Source: Polytrichum commune (taxonomy: Eukaryota > Streptophyta > Polytrichopsida > Polytrichales > Polytrichaceae). From it: 64,000 bases of DNA. Made by a program: the position numbers and the translations under genes. Numbering within the stretch: the first letter of the stretch is position 1; each line of letters begins with the position of its first letter. Location: NCBI GenBank assembly GCA_950295325.1, contig OX485805.1:37001501-37065500 (forward strand), written 5' to 3'. Shown here in pieces: positions 36,552 through 46,571 of this stretch. Under the pieces are notes generated by a model that had not been told where the DNA came from, did not search any database, and saw only the letters and a program-made list of their open reading frames with translations.

Positions 36552-37794
36552 GTCTACGCCAGTGCCCGGGAAGTTTTTGGGCAAATATAGTCGGTCAAGA
36601 TCCTAGGGATTCTAAATCCATCCGGTTACATGTTGACATCATCTTCCGGTTTTGCTTCATTCGATTGTGGTACATTCTTCTATAGATTCCTCTAACATGA
36701 TCGGTAATCCTCCTGAAGTCTCCAACTTCAACCGTTTATTTTCTCAAACTCAACCGGTTCATCTGTAACTAACCGCCGATTCTTCCCGAGCAGTGGTAGA
36801 GGCGTCCATAACTGATCACTTAAGAGATTTTGTGCCAGATGTGGTGAAGTATGAGGCAGTGAAAAAAATTTCTATGTAGGAAGATAGAAATCAGGAGGAT
36901 ATACTTTTACGCTACCACTCTACATAAATTCGAATTGAACATCAGGGCATATAGTAACGATGTTGTTGTCAGAAGAATTGGCATACCCACTTGATACATG
37001 AGTGCCTGGAAAGTTTGTGGGCATATCGGTCAAGATCCTAGTGATTCTAAATCCAGCCGGTTACATGTTGACATCATCTTCCGGTTTTGCTTTCATTCAT
37101 TTGAGGTATATTCTTCAATAGATTCTCCAAAACAATCGGTAATTCTCCTGAAGTGTCCAACTTCAACCGGTTATTTCTCAAACTCAACTGGTTCATCTGT
37201 AACTGATTCTCCTGAGGTCTTGAATTTCAACTGGTCATTTGTCAAACTCAACCGGTTCATCTGTAACTAACCGCTGATTCTTCCGAAGCAGTGGTAGAGG
37301 CGTTCATAATTGATCACTTAAGCGATTTTGTGCCATATCTTGCGAAGTATAAGGCAAAAAAATTCTATGTAGGAAGTTAGAAATCAGGAGGATATAATTT
37401 TACGCTACCACTCTACATAAATTCGAATTGAACATCAGGGCATAGAGTAACAATGTTATTGTCAAAAGAAATGGCATACCAACTTGATACATGAGTGCCC
37501 GGGAAGTTTTTGGGCATAGTCGGTTAAGATCCTAGTGATTCTAAATCCAGCCGGTTACATGTTGACATCTTCGTCCGGTTTTGCTTTTATTCATTTGAGG
37601 TATATTCTATAGATTCATCTAAAATGATCCGTAATTCTCCTGAAGTCTCCAACTTCAACTGGTTATTTCTCAAACTCAACTGGTTCATCTGTAACTAATT
37701 CTCCTGAGGTCTTGAACTTCAACCGTTCATTTTCTCAAACTCAACCGGTTCATCTGTAACTACCCACCAGTTCTTCCCAGACATAGGTCTACGA
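36552..37794 (+). mobile_element. Tandem multimer of the R1 hAT-like MITE
   Basis: The array 36560-37786 (1227 bp) has the order A-B-A-B-A. A is the R1 MITE, starting at 36560 (CAGTGCCCGGG), about 37010 and about 37493. B is a ~205-bp spacer (about 36797-37009 and 37282-37492) beginning 'gtagaggcg'. The whole array is flanked by one 8-bp repeat, GTCTACGC (36552-36559) and GTCTACGA (37787-37794), 7 of 8 matching. The inner A units have no target duplication of their own. The second and third A units share an internal ~60-bp duplication ('aactcaaccggttcatctgt') that is absent from the first unit and from the solo copy at 5217. Confidence 0.75.
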
Positions 37795-37796
37795 CT

Positions 37797-37990
37797 CTAC
37801 ACACTACACACTACACACTACACACTCGTTGAATTCCTCATGCACAAATCGAGACGGAAGACTGAAAACACGAAGTTAGCTGAACCACTCGTAGACACAA
37901 AACCCAAGGAAATCCCAAAGCCCCAATCATGAAATCGAGCCTCACAATAGAAAAACCGAAATGCAGGAGGACACACACACACACACACAC
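37797..37990. repeat. Simple repeats: (ACACTAC)n and (AC)n
   Basis: A 7-bp repeat, ACACTAC, spans 37797-37827, next to the R1 multimer. A 20-bp AC run spans 37971-37990. Confidence 0.9.
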
Positions 37991-39615
37991 TTAAACCAAA
38001 ATCCTCAAAATCAAGCGCAAATCTCCACACTCACACCAAATCCAATCAACTAGTGAGGGCGGGCCATCTGGTGGCTTCTCAGACACCATGTTCCCCTTTC
38101 GGCAACAACCACTGGGAGTTTTCTTTTGGGTGGTTTGTTTGTAACGTTGACATGGACAACTCGGACGATTGTGTGAAAAACACACCACTTATTATGCATG
38201 GAATTGCATCGTGAATACTACTACATCTTCCTAATTGTAATAATGTGGACCAAACGAATCTAAAGCATCCATATTGGTAAATGAATGTGGACCACATTAA
38301 TTTATAAGTAAAAAATGGGATGAAACATTTTGGTCTTGAAAGTGGGGTGTATTATGAAATCATATGATGTAAATGAGCTTGTTTGTGTGTCCATGTTGTG
38401 TAGACATGTTGGCCAATGAGGTTATGGTCATTCTTTCTCCAACTTTTCACAACGTTTACTGCAAAATTGAGTAGGCATACCCTACATGCCCAATCGAAAT
38501 CTCCCCAAAGTTGTTTAAAAATGTTCATCCCAATCCAACAGCTTGTTCAAGAAAAAATGTACCACTAGTGGTGAATTTGATCATATGGATGCTCTCTTTT
38601 TGAAGCTATTTTTAGACAAATTTTAGCCATCTACATGTCTCAAATCAAAATATTAGAACGTGATTGTGTACACACACATAGATGAATACCCAGACAAGAG
38701 ATTCCTTTCCAAGGCCTCTTCCAACACCACTCTTGACCATCAAACCCTAGAATGTTGAATTTACTTTCATATAAGAATACAAATTATCTCCACTACTCCT
38801 TCGTCCAATCCTATGCTATTTTGCCCATTCATACCTTATATGTCTGTGACGGCCTGAAAGGAGAGGTGTCTTCTTCTTGATTGCAATCTATAGTCCTTGA
38901 CGCTTTAGTGCCCTTCTTATTGTGTTAGAGGAAGCCATGATATTTGAAACCTCTCGAAGAACCTTCTAACATTTTACTACAATACTTTGCTCTCTACTTG
39001 CACCAGTCGTGCCAAGTAACGATCGTCCCTCTTACTAAGAATATGTGGACGCCCTAACATTCCCTTATCCTCCAACGTCCATGTAGCTTCATAACGTTCA
39101 ATGATGCAACTAATTTGTTGATTATGTTGTTCCTAGTTTCATGACTATTGGACTATGTTGTTTAGTATGGAGGGCAATAACATGTATATGAATTCCTAAG
39201 AAAGTTGGGGCTTGGTGGAATTGAACTAAGGACCTCACGAATGCAAATCAAAATTGTTAATTGGTGAGTCATGTCATACTGGAACGTGGATTACTCCTGT
39301 AATTCAACAAATTTGAAGAGGTTCAAACAATATTGCAACACCCCAAATTCACATTTCTACCATTTATTGTTGGCCTCTAAGTCATATCACCATGAAAATT
39401 GATGTGAGACTAGCTACATACTTTTATGTAGATTGTGTTGGTACCAAGTGACATAAGTTTTTCTTGTTTCCAAGTAAATGTCAATTTTGTATGTTTGTAA
39501 AGGGTGTTGCAATATTTTTGGAAGTCACTGTAGGTTTGTGGCAAGGTTTGTACTTGAGAAAGGTCTCCAAAGAAGACATTTGTTACAATGAGATTAGACT
39601 AGGCTTGTATTATAA
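37991..39615. other. Gene-free DNA
   Basis: AT-rich with short, unrecognisable open frames. No structure supported. Confidence 0.45.
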
Positions 39616-40055
39616 ATATAGAAAGATCGTTAAATCAACCACGTAGCTCATTAAAATGACCACAAAGACGCGTTGTGCAATCTCCTGGCTTGTTAAAATT
39701 TGATTTTTCATTGCACACATGAAGAGGAGCAAGGCCTCGGCTTTGTGTTAGAATTAATAAACTTGGCCAACTTGGATGACAAGTCAAAGCCTAGTCAACA
39801 CCTTGGATGTTGACTGTGGTCATTTTAACCAATATGTGGTCGATAACAAACCCCAACTGTTAAATCAACCACAAAGACGCACTGAAATTTGAGCAAATCC
39901 TAGTTGTAAGCTAAAATGTAAAGAACGAGGAAGCAAAGTTGATAATCCTCTTCATGTGTGCGATAAAAAATCAAATTTTGACATGTCATGTGACCGTTCG
40001 ATGCATCTTTGTGGTCATTTTAACAAACTACGTGGTCGATTTCACAATTCTATAT
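39616..40055. mobile_element. Foldback element with ~100-bp terminal inverted repeats
   Basis: The left arm (39616-39728) is inversely matched by the right arm (39946-40055). Shared blocks include ATATAGAA at both outer ends, 'aaatc.accacgtag', 'gttaaaatgaccacaaaga', 'aaaatttgatttt' and 'gcacacatgaagagga'. Parts of the arm recur inside (39811-39875). Long terminal repeats of this kind fit MULE-type or foldback elements. No coding capacity or 9-bp target duplication was found. Confidence 0.75.
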
Positions 40056-41032
40056 CCAGTTGTCAACACGATCAGGAGGGCCTATGCAACCACCGAAAGG
40101 GAACAATAATCTTCTCGTTGACCTCCCATAACTTGTGTGACTCAACTCCGATTCTAAAGTTAAAGTGACAATCTACGCGGTTAGCATCTACAAGTGTGTG
40201 ATTAACATATGTGCAATGATGAGATGGGAATATTGTGATCTAAATATAGTCTCCATTCTAGATTCAATTTACTAACACAATCACGATGACTTAATGCGAC
40301 CACTTAAAAAGTACAAGAATCTTCACTTTGACCTCCAATAACTTTTGCACCTCAACTCCGATTACAAAACTTCAAGTGACATAACATTCGTCAGCAATAA
40401 GAGAGGCTTCCATGCCCAAAAATAGCCAAGATTTTAGTTACCTCTACAATGTCACCGTCTCAGCCAGACACTATACTTGAAGAGCACTGAAACCTCATTG
40501 ATACCAAAATATAGCCTGCACAATTCCAAGGCCCACCAAAGTCTGTCAAATGGTATGGACAATCCCCATGCTTGACATTTGATAAACCAAATAAGACCAT
40601 TTCCAATCTCATAACATTATTTAACCAAGTGGGTTGGTTTCATGACCCTGGAATATGTCAATTAAATTATGTGGGCCTCGAACAAAATAAGAATATTTGT
40701 TTATTGTTCATACGTTCGGGCTGGTACTTGGAAATTTGGGTGGAACTATACTCCCAGCACTATTCACATGAATCATTGTTCATCCTAGTATTTTTCATTG
40801 AAAATACTAACATTATTCATGATATTCTTACTAACACTACTCAATATTTGTACCGGCGTCATGTTTTTTTTTAGAGTTTCTTTTTGTGAAGGTAAGATAA
40901 TGGGGGCTCATGCCAAATTATATATATATATAAAATGGAACGCAATCATGCAGCTAGAAAATGTCATGTTGATCCAACGTTTGAAACTATCTGTGTGTTT
41001 GAAAGTGCCCATAATAATACCACACAGAGTAG
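40056..41032. other. Gene-free DNA
   Basis: AT-rich; a short (TA)n run lies at 40920-40932. Frames at 40572-40874 and 40798-41055 resemble nothing known. Confidence 0.4.
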
Positions 41033-41128
41033 AGGCGCCTATAACTGATCACTGAAGAGATTATATGCCATATTTCGAGAAGTTTAAGGCAATGCATATA
41101 TTTCCCATGTAGGAAGATAGAAACCAGG
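41033..41128 (+). repeat. Solo fragment of the R1-array spacer (B unit)
   Basis: Matches the start of the B spacer in the 36.6-37.5 kb array. Shared words are 'gtagaggcg', 'ataactgatcact', 'gaagagattat'-like sequence and 'atgtaggaagatagaaa.caggagga'. It has no R1 MITE on either side, so B exists independently of A. Confidence 0.7.
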
Positions 41129-41182
41129 AGGATTGCAACTTTTCAGTAATTTTATTCCTTTAAATTGAAGTTACTGTGGATT

Positions 41183-41372
41183 CTTAAAACCAAAAGTTGG
41201 CCTGGACGTATTACCAATGTCTAGAGTGTGCCATAACTGCTCGTTCCTCCACACTTTACCACTTAGAACCAGGAGATGTGTCATAACACTATTGGTTCCA
41301 ACCTAATCAAAATTCTAGTACCCTATGGATTGCCGATGACGTCCCGATCGGGAATAGGCGCCACGACTACAC
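41183..41372. repeat. Dispersed repeat R6, copy 2
   Basis: Relative of 21685-21868, including 'gatcgggaataggcgcc'. Non-coding. Confidence 0.55.
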
Positions 41373-41824
41373 ATACGTTACTAAACCCTAAGAAGCTCCA
41401 AATAACATGATGTGAGTTTGTGTTTGGAAACATTATTAAATTTGGCAAGAGAATCCCTGCATGTCGGCCATTTGGGAACAGATGCGGCAATATTATTATG
41501 AGGTGCCCGGGAATGTGAAGATACGACATGCAAGGCTTGGAGCTGTACACCTATCCACTCACTGTGCACTCACTTGCCTTGCAACTCAATCCGAACTCAA
41601 GCTCCACTTTACAAAGAGTCCAAGAGCCATGACCGGGAAAATCTAAGGGCCCTCAAAAGTCATCACGCCGGACCGTGGGAAATACAAATCCAATTTCGCA
41701 ATTGATGGGCCCTCAAGCTTCGTGTAACGTGGAAGTGGACCATGTTGAGGAATTGTAACATATGTTTGAGTTCAGCCCGGTTTCCACCGTGGCAATATAA
41801 TAGTTGTAAGAGCCAATCAATGCA

Positions 41825-42036
41825 CAGGGAGAACTAACATGAAGTGGTCAAGTTTGAGAAATAACCGGTTGAAGTTCACGACTCCAAGTTATTTACTGAT
41901 CAGTTTAGAGGAATCTATAGAATGTATTTCAAAGAAAGAGAGAAATAATACCTGAAAGATGTCAAACGTGTAACCGGTTGGACTTGGAAACTCTAGGATC
42001 TTGATTGATTATGCCCAAAAGTCTCCATGGGCACTG
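41825..42036 (-). mobile_element. hAT-like MITE R1, inverted copy
   Basis: On the minus strand it starts CAGTGCCCATGGAGAC at 42036 and ends GTTCTCCCTGTG near 41823. The interior has the family's 'aaccggttatttctcaaact' block. No target duplication is visible. Confidence 0.68.
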
Positions 42037-43439
42037 GAGTCTAGAGCAATTTAATTGATTGCCATGGCCCTCTGCTTTGCACAAGACTCGCCTCTTTTGA
42101 TGGGCCTAACGCAATATTTAGTAGACCATGAAACATCATCCACATGGTGTCATGTAGGATGCCATGTAGATTTTCATCCATTTGAAATTCTTTGGTCTGT
42201 CATGCTTTCAAGGTTCAGTGTAAAGTGATCTTGGATTGTCTCTAACTTAACCAAGCACATGATTTTTATACCACATGTCAAGGGCCCTCAAGCTCTAGTG
42301 TAAGGTGGCCCATAGGGTGGGTTTGCACTAGGGTCCAAGACCAAAGAAACTTCAAAATCGAACAAACCTAATGATCGAGATGAAAATTTTGGACCCAAGC
42401 AGTTTATACTAGGGTTTGAGCCTCATGTATGAAAAAGAAGTGGCTTTAACCCCTAAAGACCTACAAGGATATGAGGGATAAAGGTTTTTTTTCTTTTAAA
42501 ATTTTCTTTACAAAAGAGGAGTTGTGATGCACCATCAAATTATCATGTCTGTATGGTTGAAAACGCAAAATCTAAGGTTGCACTTTATAATGAATTTAGA
42601 TGTAAACTGGTTTGAAAATTCAACATGATCATAAAGTCTCATTATTTTGATGAAGAATGTGATGTAATTGGTTGAAATAACAAACACTATAGATTGGTGG
42701 AGAGTTGCAAACATAATGTGATACATAGTTGATCAAACTTTCCAAGTGTCTCATGAGATGTGAGCATTCAATGAGGTATAGAGAATAACCATGCATATCA
42801 TTTCATGATCAAGCATTTGGAGGTGATAGTCAATCTCAATAGCTATTAAGAACATGAAAATATGACTTTAGAATACTTATCTTTGAGCAAGATCCATGGG
42901 ATGTTGAGGCTGTGGACTGAAACATCCTCGTAGACCTTTAGAGGCTAATGTAGCATCACTATCATGCTAAACCTTGGTGGTCCTCACTCTAAAAAACACC
43001 CCTTTCAACTTGAGGTACAAATCTTGAGTCCAAAAGTAAGGTGCATTAAAGGGTGTTTTGCACCCCCGAGTTTCATGAACCCAAACCCTAATGTGAACCC
43101 ACCCTTAGTGTGCAAGGTGGTGATCAAAGTGGGGGTGTGATCAAGGGTTGTTTCTCAACCCAAGCTTGTTGCTATACCCATTCTTTGCAAAAAAAACTAT
43201 CACAAAGGAATCATACTTAATCTTTGGAAAGGACTTAATCCTTGAAGCACCTTACTTAACCCTTAATTGCACATGGAGCCTCCTTGGGACTTTGTGGTGG
43301 TCAAACATGAATCCCAAGATGAATCACACTAGAAGATAATTTCGATTGTTTACAAGCTCAAATAATATAACAAACTTTGCATCTATAAGATATCAACCTC
43401 ACTACAATGTGTATGGAATCTAGTGTAACGTACCCTTCT
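42037..43439. other. Gene-free DNA
   Basis: Short, unrecognisable frames only. No repeats could be firmly matched. Confidence 0.4.
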
Positions 43440-44030
43440 AGCGAATGGTCTACTCCATGAAGCTAGAGGCTTAGAAGTGTCATAACCCCAAATTGTCAAG
43501 ATGGCATTATTTGTTTGCATGTATTGGATTTTTTATTTTTTTACAATAGGACATGTATCATAGCACATTCACATTGGAGTATTTGAGATGATAGTTTTAC
43601 ACTTCAGTATGCAAGAGGAAGAAATTATTGAGCATCTGAATGCCAAGGGATTATGTGTTTACATATTAATATGCAAGAGATAGATAATAATGAGCATACT
43701 AATGCCAAGTGTCATGTGCTTATACCTATGATCAACTTGTTGACCCATGTGTAACCTAAGCATAGGCCTTTTGTAGTATTGAGCATACTAATGCCAAGTG
43801 TCATGTGCGTATACCTATGATCAACTTGTTGACCCATGTGTAACCTAAGCATAGGCCTTTTGTAGTATTGAGCATACTACTGCCAAGATATTAGTAATTC
43901 CACTTATTTCAAGTATTATGTTGTTACACCAATGGTTAAGTTATTGCGCAATAATGCAACCTGCACATAGGCCCAATAATAGGGTAAGTGACACTAGTAG
44001 GCAAGTGAAACTAATACCATACACAATTTG
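43440..44030. repeat. Dispersed repeat R2, copy 3, with an 89-bp internal duplication
   Basis: Related to 2036-2575 and 23800-24270 ('gagatgatag', 'atgcaagaggaaga', 'ctaatgccaagtgtcatgtg', 'gggtaagtgacact'). An 89-bp unit occurs twice in tandem, 43692-43780 and 43781-43869. I see one difference between the two copies, so the duplication is recent. Confidence 0.75.
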
Positions 44031-44805
44031 GTACACTCTAAACTCCGTATCATCACACACGTGGTAACCAAAGTGCACATGATATTACGGAGTTTTGTAG
44101 TGTTAACGTGGATGTGTGATACTATAGAATTAGTGTAGCATGTGACATTGTGGAATAACACAAAGGAGATGTGAGGACAATTTGAATTCGTTCTCTCATC
44201 ACCTACACTAGTGTGGTCCACTCCACTTGGCCTTCTTGGGCGATGTGGCGGATGCATGCACCAACATTCAACAAGTGGCATTAGAGGAAGACGAAGAATG
44301 AGAATAAGAAGGTGACATTGCACTTGCTGACACATGGCGCAATGCGAGGGTGTGGGTTGACTTGTTTGGTGGTTTACATTAATGACAAATTTCATGATAT
44401 AAGGGAGAGAAATGTGACAATACGGAGTGAGATTTGAACTACGAACATCCGTTCCCTAGGGTTTCGGGATATTAGAGAGTGTGTGACATTATGGAGGTTG
44501 ATATTACGGACTTTAGGGTGTACATGGTTTGCTTTCCTATCAAGCTTTTATGATTAGATACAATGACTACACTTGACCTTGTCATAGTCAAGAAATCACA
44601 TATGTTGGAATTTTGTGCATTTTATGTGATTAAATATTTTTCATAATTTTTGTGGTTTAATTTATTATTCCATGTTCTAAATTTATCAAATTTACTTCTT
44701 CTAATCCTTAAGAATTTTTTTGAGGAATAAGTATAATGGAATGCTTAGCTTGCCATTAAAAGCCATATGGGAATGTTTTCATCATGGAGCGATGAATTGG
44801 AGATG
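44031..44805. other. Gene-free DNA
   Basis: The 133-codon minus-strand frame at 43994-44395 overlaps the end of repeat R2 and shows no known domain. Confidence 0.4.
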
Positions 44806-44821
44806 CAAATTTGGTTGACCA

Positions 44822-44940
44822 CAAGTTTGGGCAACAAAGGTGAAGGGTAAGTGTCTCTATTGTGGGCACTTCCAAATTTCAACCATTGGATCGGATCAAG
44901 AACTGTCCCGCAGTCTTAACAATTGCAAATCACAAAGACA
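44822..44940 (+). pseudogene. Possible BED-type zinc-finger remnant
   Basis: In one frame a conceptual peptide reads VWATKVKGKCLYCGHFQIST, followed about 20 residues later by LSRSLNNCKSQ. The layout W...K-x-C-x2-C...L-x(3)-N-N-C resembles the BED finger at the N-terminus of hAT-type transposases, with the His of the final H-x-C pair missing. A stop lies just upstream and no transposase body follows, so this would be a fragment. The similarity is by eye and could be chance. Confidence 0.3.
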
Positions 44941-45234
44941 ATCATTTCAAGTTTCAAGATCAATCTTGAGATGCAAAAAACACAAGAAATCACATTCTCT
45001 TTTCAGCACACGATCACAATAAACCCTCCCAAATTCCAACCTAAAACAATACCTATAATTTGAGCACATAGTGCTAATCTCACATCACAAGTATTTGTAT
45101 TAGTGTCCATTCTTAACTACAAGCCTCACCATATATGACTCAAATATAGATGGCCAATCAAGGCTAAAAGTGACCACATGAGGCCCATATACCTTAAGCA
45201 TCACATTGTGCTCATCCGATGTTGCGATTAGTCT

Positions 45235-45416
45235 TTGGCGTTATCATTTGTGGTTCCTTTTAGCAGGGGCCCGCCTTCAACTTTTGTGTCCGACTTGAAC
45301 CAATCAAGATCTCGACGAATTACAAGTGCTCACTTCAAGATAGTTGTCCGACTCCCAAGGTCCCATCAATCCCATGCAACCTTGTTTCAAGGTCGATCTT
45401 GCAATTGCAAAACATC
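45235..45416. other. Left flank of the Copia insertion
   Basis: Open for 77 codons but without recognisable similarity. It is the pre-insertion sequence, continuous with 49220 onward apart from the 5-bp duplication. Confidence 0.4.
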
Positions 45417-45421
45417 GTGTC

Positions 45422-45669
45422 TGTTAAGGCAGCCTATAGCTAGCCTCACGACCTATAGCCGAATATAGATGACGGTAGCCGCCTTCCGGAAGGTGGCTAC
45501 ACTATCCCCGCGGTAGTGGGTCCGGGGTTAGTTAAACATAGTATTGTAGGCTACTAAGTGGCGGCTAAGCCCAATTAATGTACTTAGTCTTGAACATATA
45601 TATACGACCACGTGGCTCTTGTTAGTCACTTGCACCATTACGCTCACCGGCTATTGCCTAGTCTTAACA
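45422..45669 (+). repeat. 5' LTR (248 bp)
   Basis: Begins TGTTAAGGCAGCC and ends GTCTTAACA. A TATA-like ATATATATA is at 45596-45604, about 65 bases from the LTR end, and would serve as the promoter. It also holds a short inverted repeat, CCTTCCGGAAGG. Confidence 0.95.
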
Positions 45670-45685
45670 CGTTATCAGTCACGAT
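45670..45685 (+). other. Probable primer-binding site
   Basis: Directly after the 5' LTR lies CGTTATCAGTCACG. It resembles, with mismatches, the TGGTATCAGAGC site that pairs with initiator tRNA-Met in many plant elements. Position supports the call; the tRNA identity is uncertain. Confidence 0.5.
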
Positions 45686-45754
45686 TGCTTGAGAGCTCCT
45701 AGTTCAAATTTTTTTTTTCCCTCTCTTTTCCCACTCAAGACTACGCTTCAGCCC

Positions 45755-45762
45755 TATATAAA
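45755..45762 (+). promoter_or_regulatory. TATA box-like element in the Copia leader
   Basis: TATATAAA is followed about 20-40 bases later by a pyrimidine-rich stretch (45778-45801, CTCTCTCTCC), a layout like a plant core promoter. It lies downstream of the LTR, so transcripts from it would lack the 5' LTR R region. Confidence 0.4.
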
Positions 45763-45889
45763 CTGCCGCTCACTATCTAGTTCTCTCTCTCCGCTCCGCT
45801 ACATCATGCGGAAGCGCTGCTCCCACATTAGTCCATCTGATCTCCACTTTAGAAGAAATCAGAACACAAGCATTAGAGGATTGAGTTAC

Positions 45890-46340
45890 TGATTAGACTT
45901 GCTGCAGGCAGATAGTTCTTATTTGTTTTGTTGCTGCAGATAGTCCTAATTCTCTGCTGCCACAGATATAGTGTGATGCAGATAAACTTTTTGCTACTAC
46001 AAATGCATTTTGCTGCCGTAAATAGACATCTAACACCTGCTGTAGAAGTCTATATCTCTTTCTGTTACTACAAAGCTCACCTTTGATAATACAGATATAG
46101 TTTTTAATCTGCTGCAGAAAGAATACTTCTTTACTGCGGACATATCAACTTTGCTGTCCGCAACTACAGAATCCACGGCCGCGGACACAGCTCCTCACCA
46201 CTGCAGATACAGTCTCTTGCTGCACCCTACTGCTGTCTGAAGCATCAGTCAAACCCAGCTTTCGTTGTAACCAGCTGCTGCTGCCGACTGTAACCAACTT
46301 CTACTGCCAAATGAAACCAACTACTACTGCAGCCTAGACA
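45890..46340 (+). repeat. Repetitive untranslated leader of the Copia element
   Basis: The ~900-base leader between LTR and Gag is built largely from short degenerate words: 'tgctgcagata', 'ctactacaaa', and at its end 'gtaaccaac.tctactgcc' (46270-46335). It has no long frame. It could be a packaging or translation-control region, which is inference. Confidence 0.5.
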
Positions 46341-46571
46341 TCCGATAAGCCTACTTACTCATTCTCATTCACTTATCAGTGCTTTGACTCTGAACTACAA
46401 GTAATTAGTAGAAACCTCCGTTTTTACTAAAACCGAAGTATATTTCTATACTTCGAAAGATACATTTTGTTGGAACATATCATAATAGGCTAAGATCAAA
46501 AAGTATCATCACTCTAGTATATAATCTACAACAAGCTACCTTGTTATTACTAGATTCCTAGATGACCTGAA

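Noticed and set aside
9380-42040. The inverted R1 copies as ends of one ~32-kb element
   Set aside because: The two copies have the same orientation and complete internal sequence, so they are independent MITE insertions.
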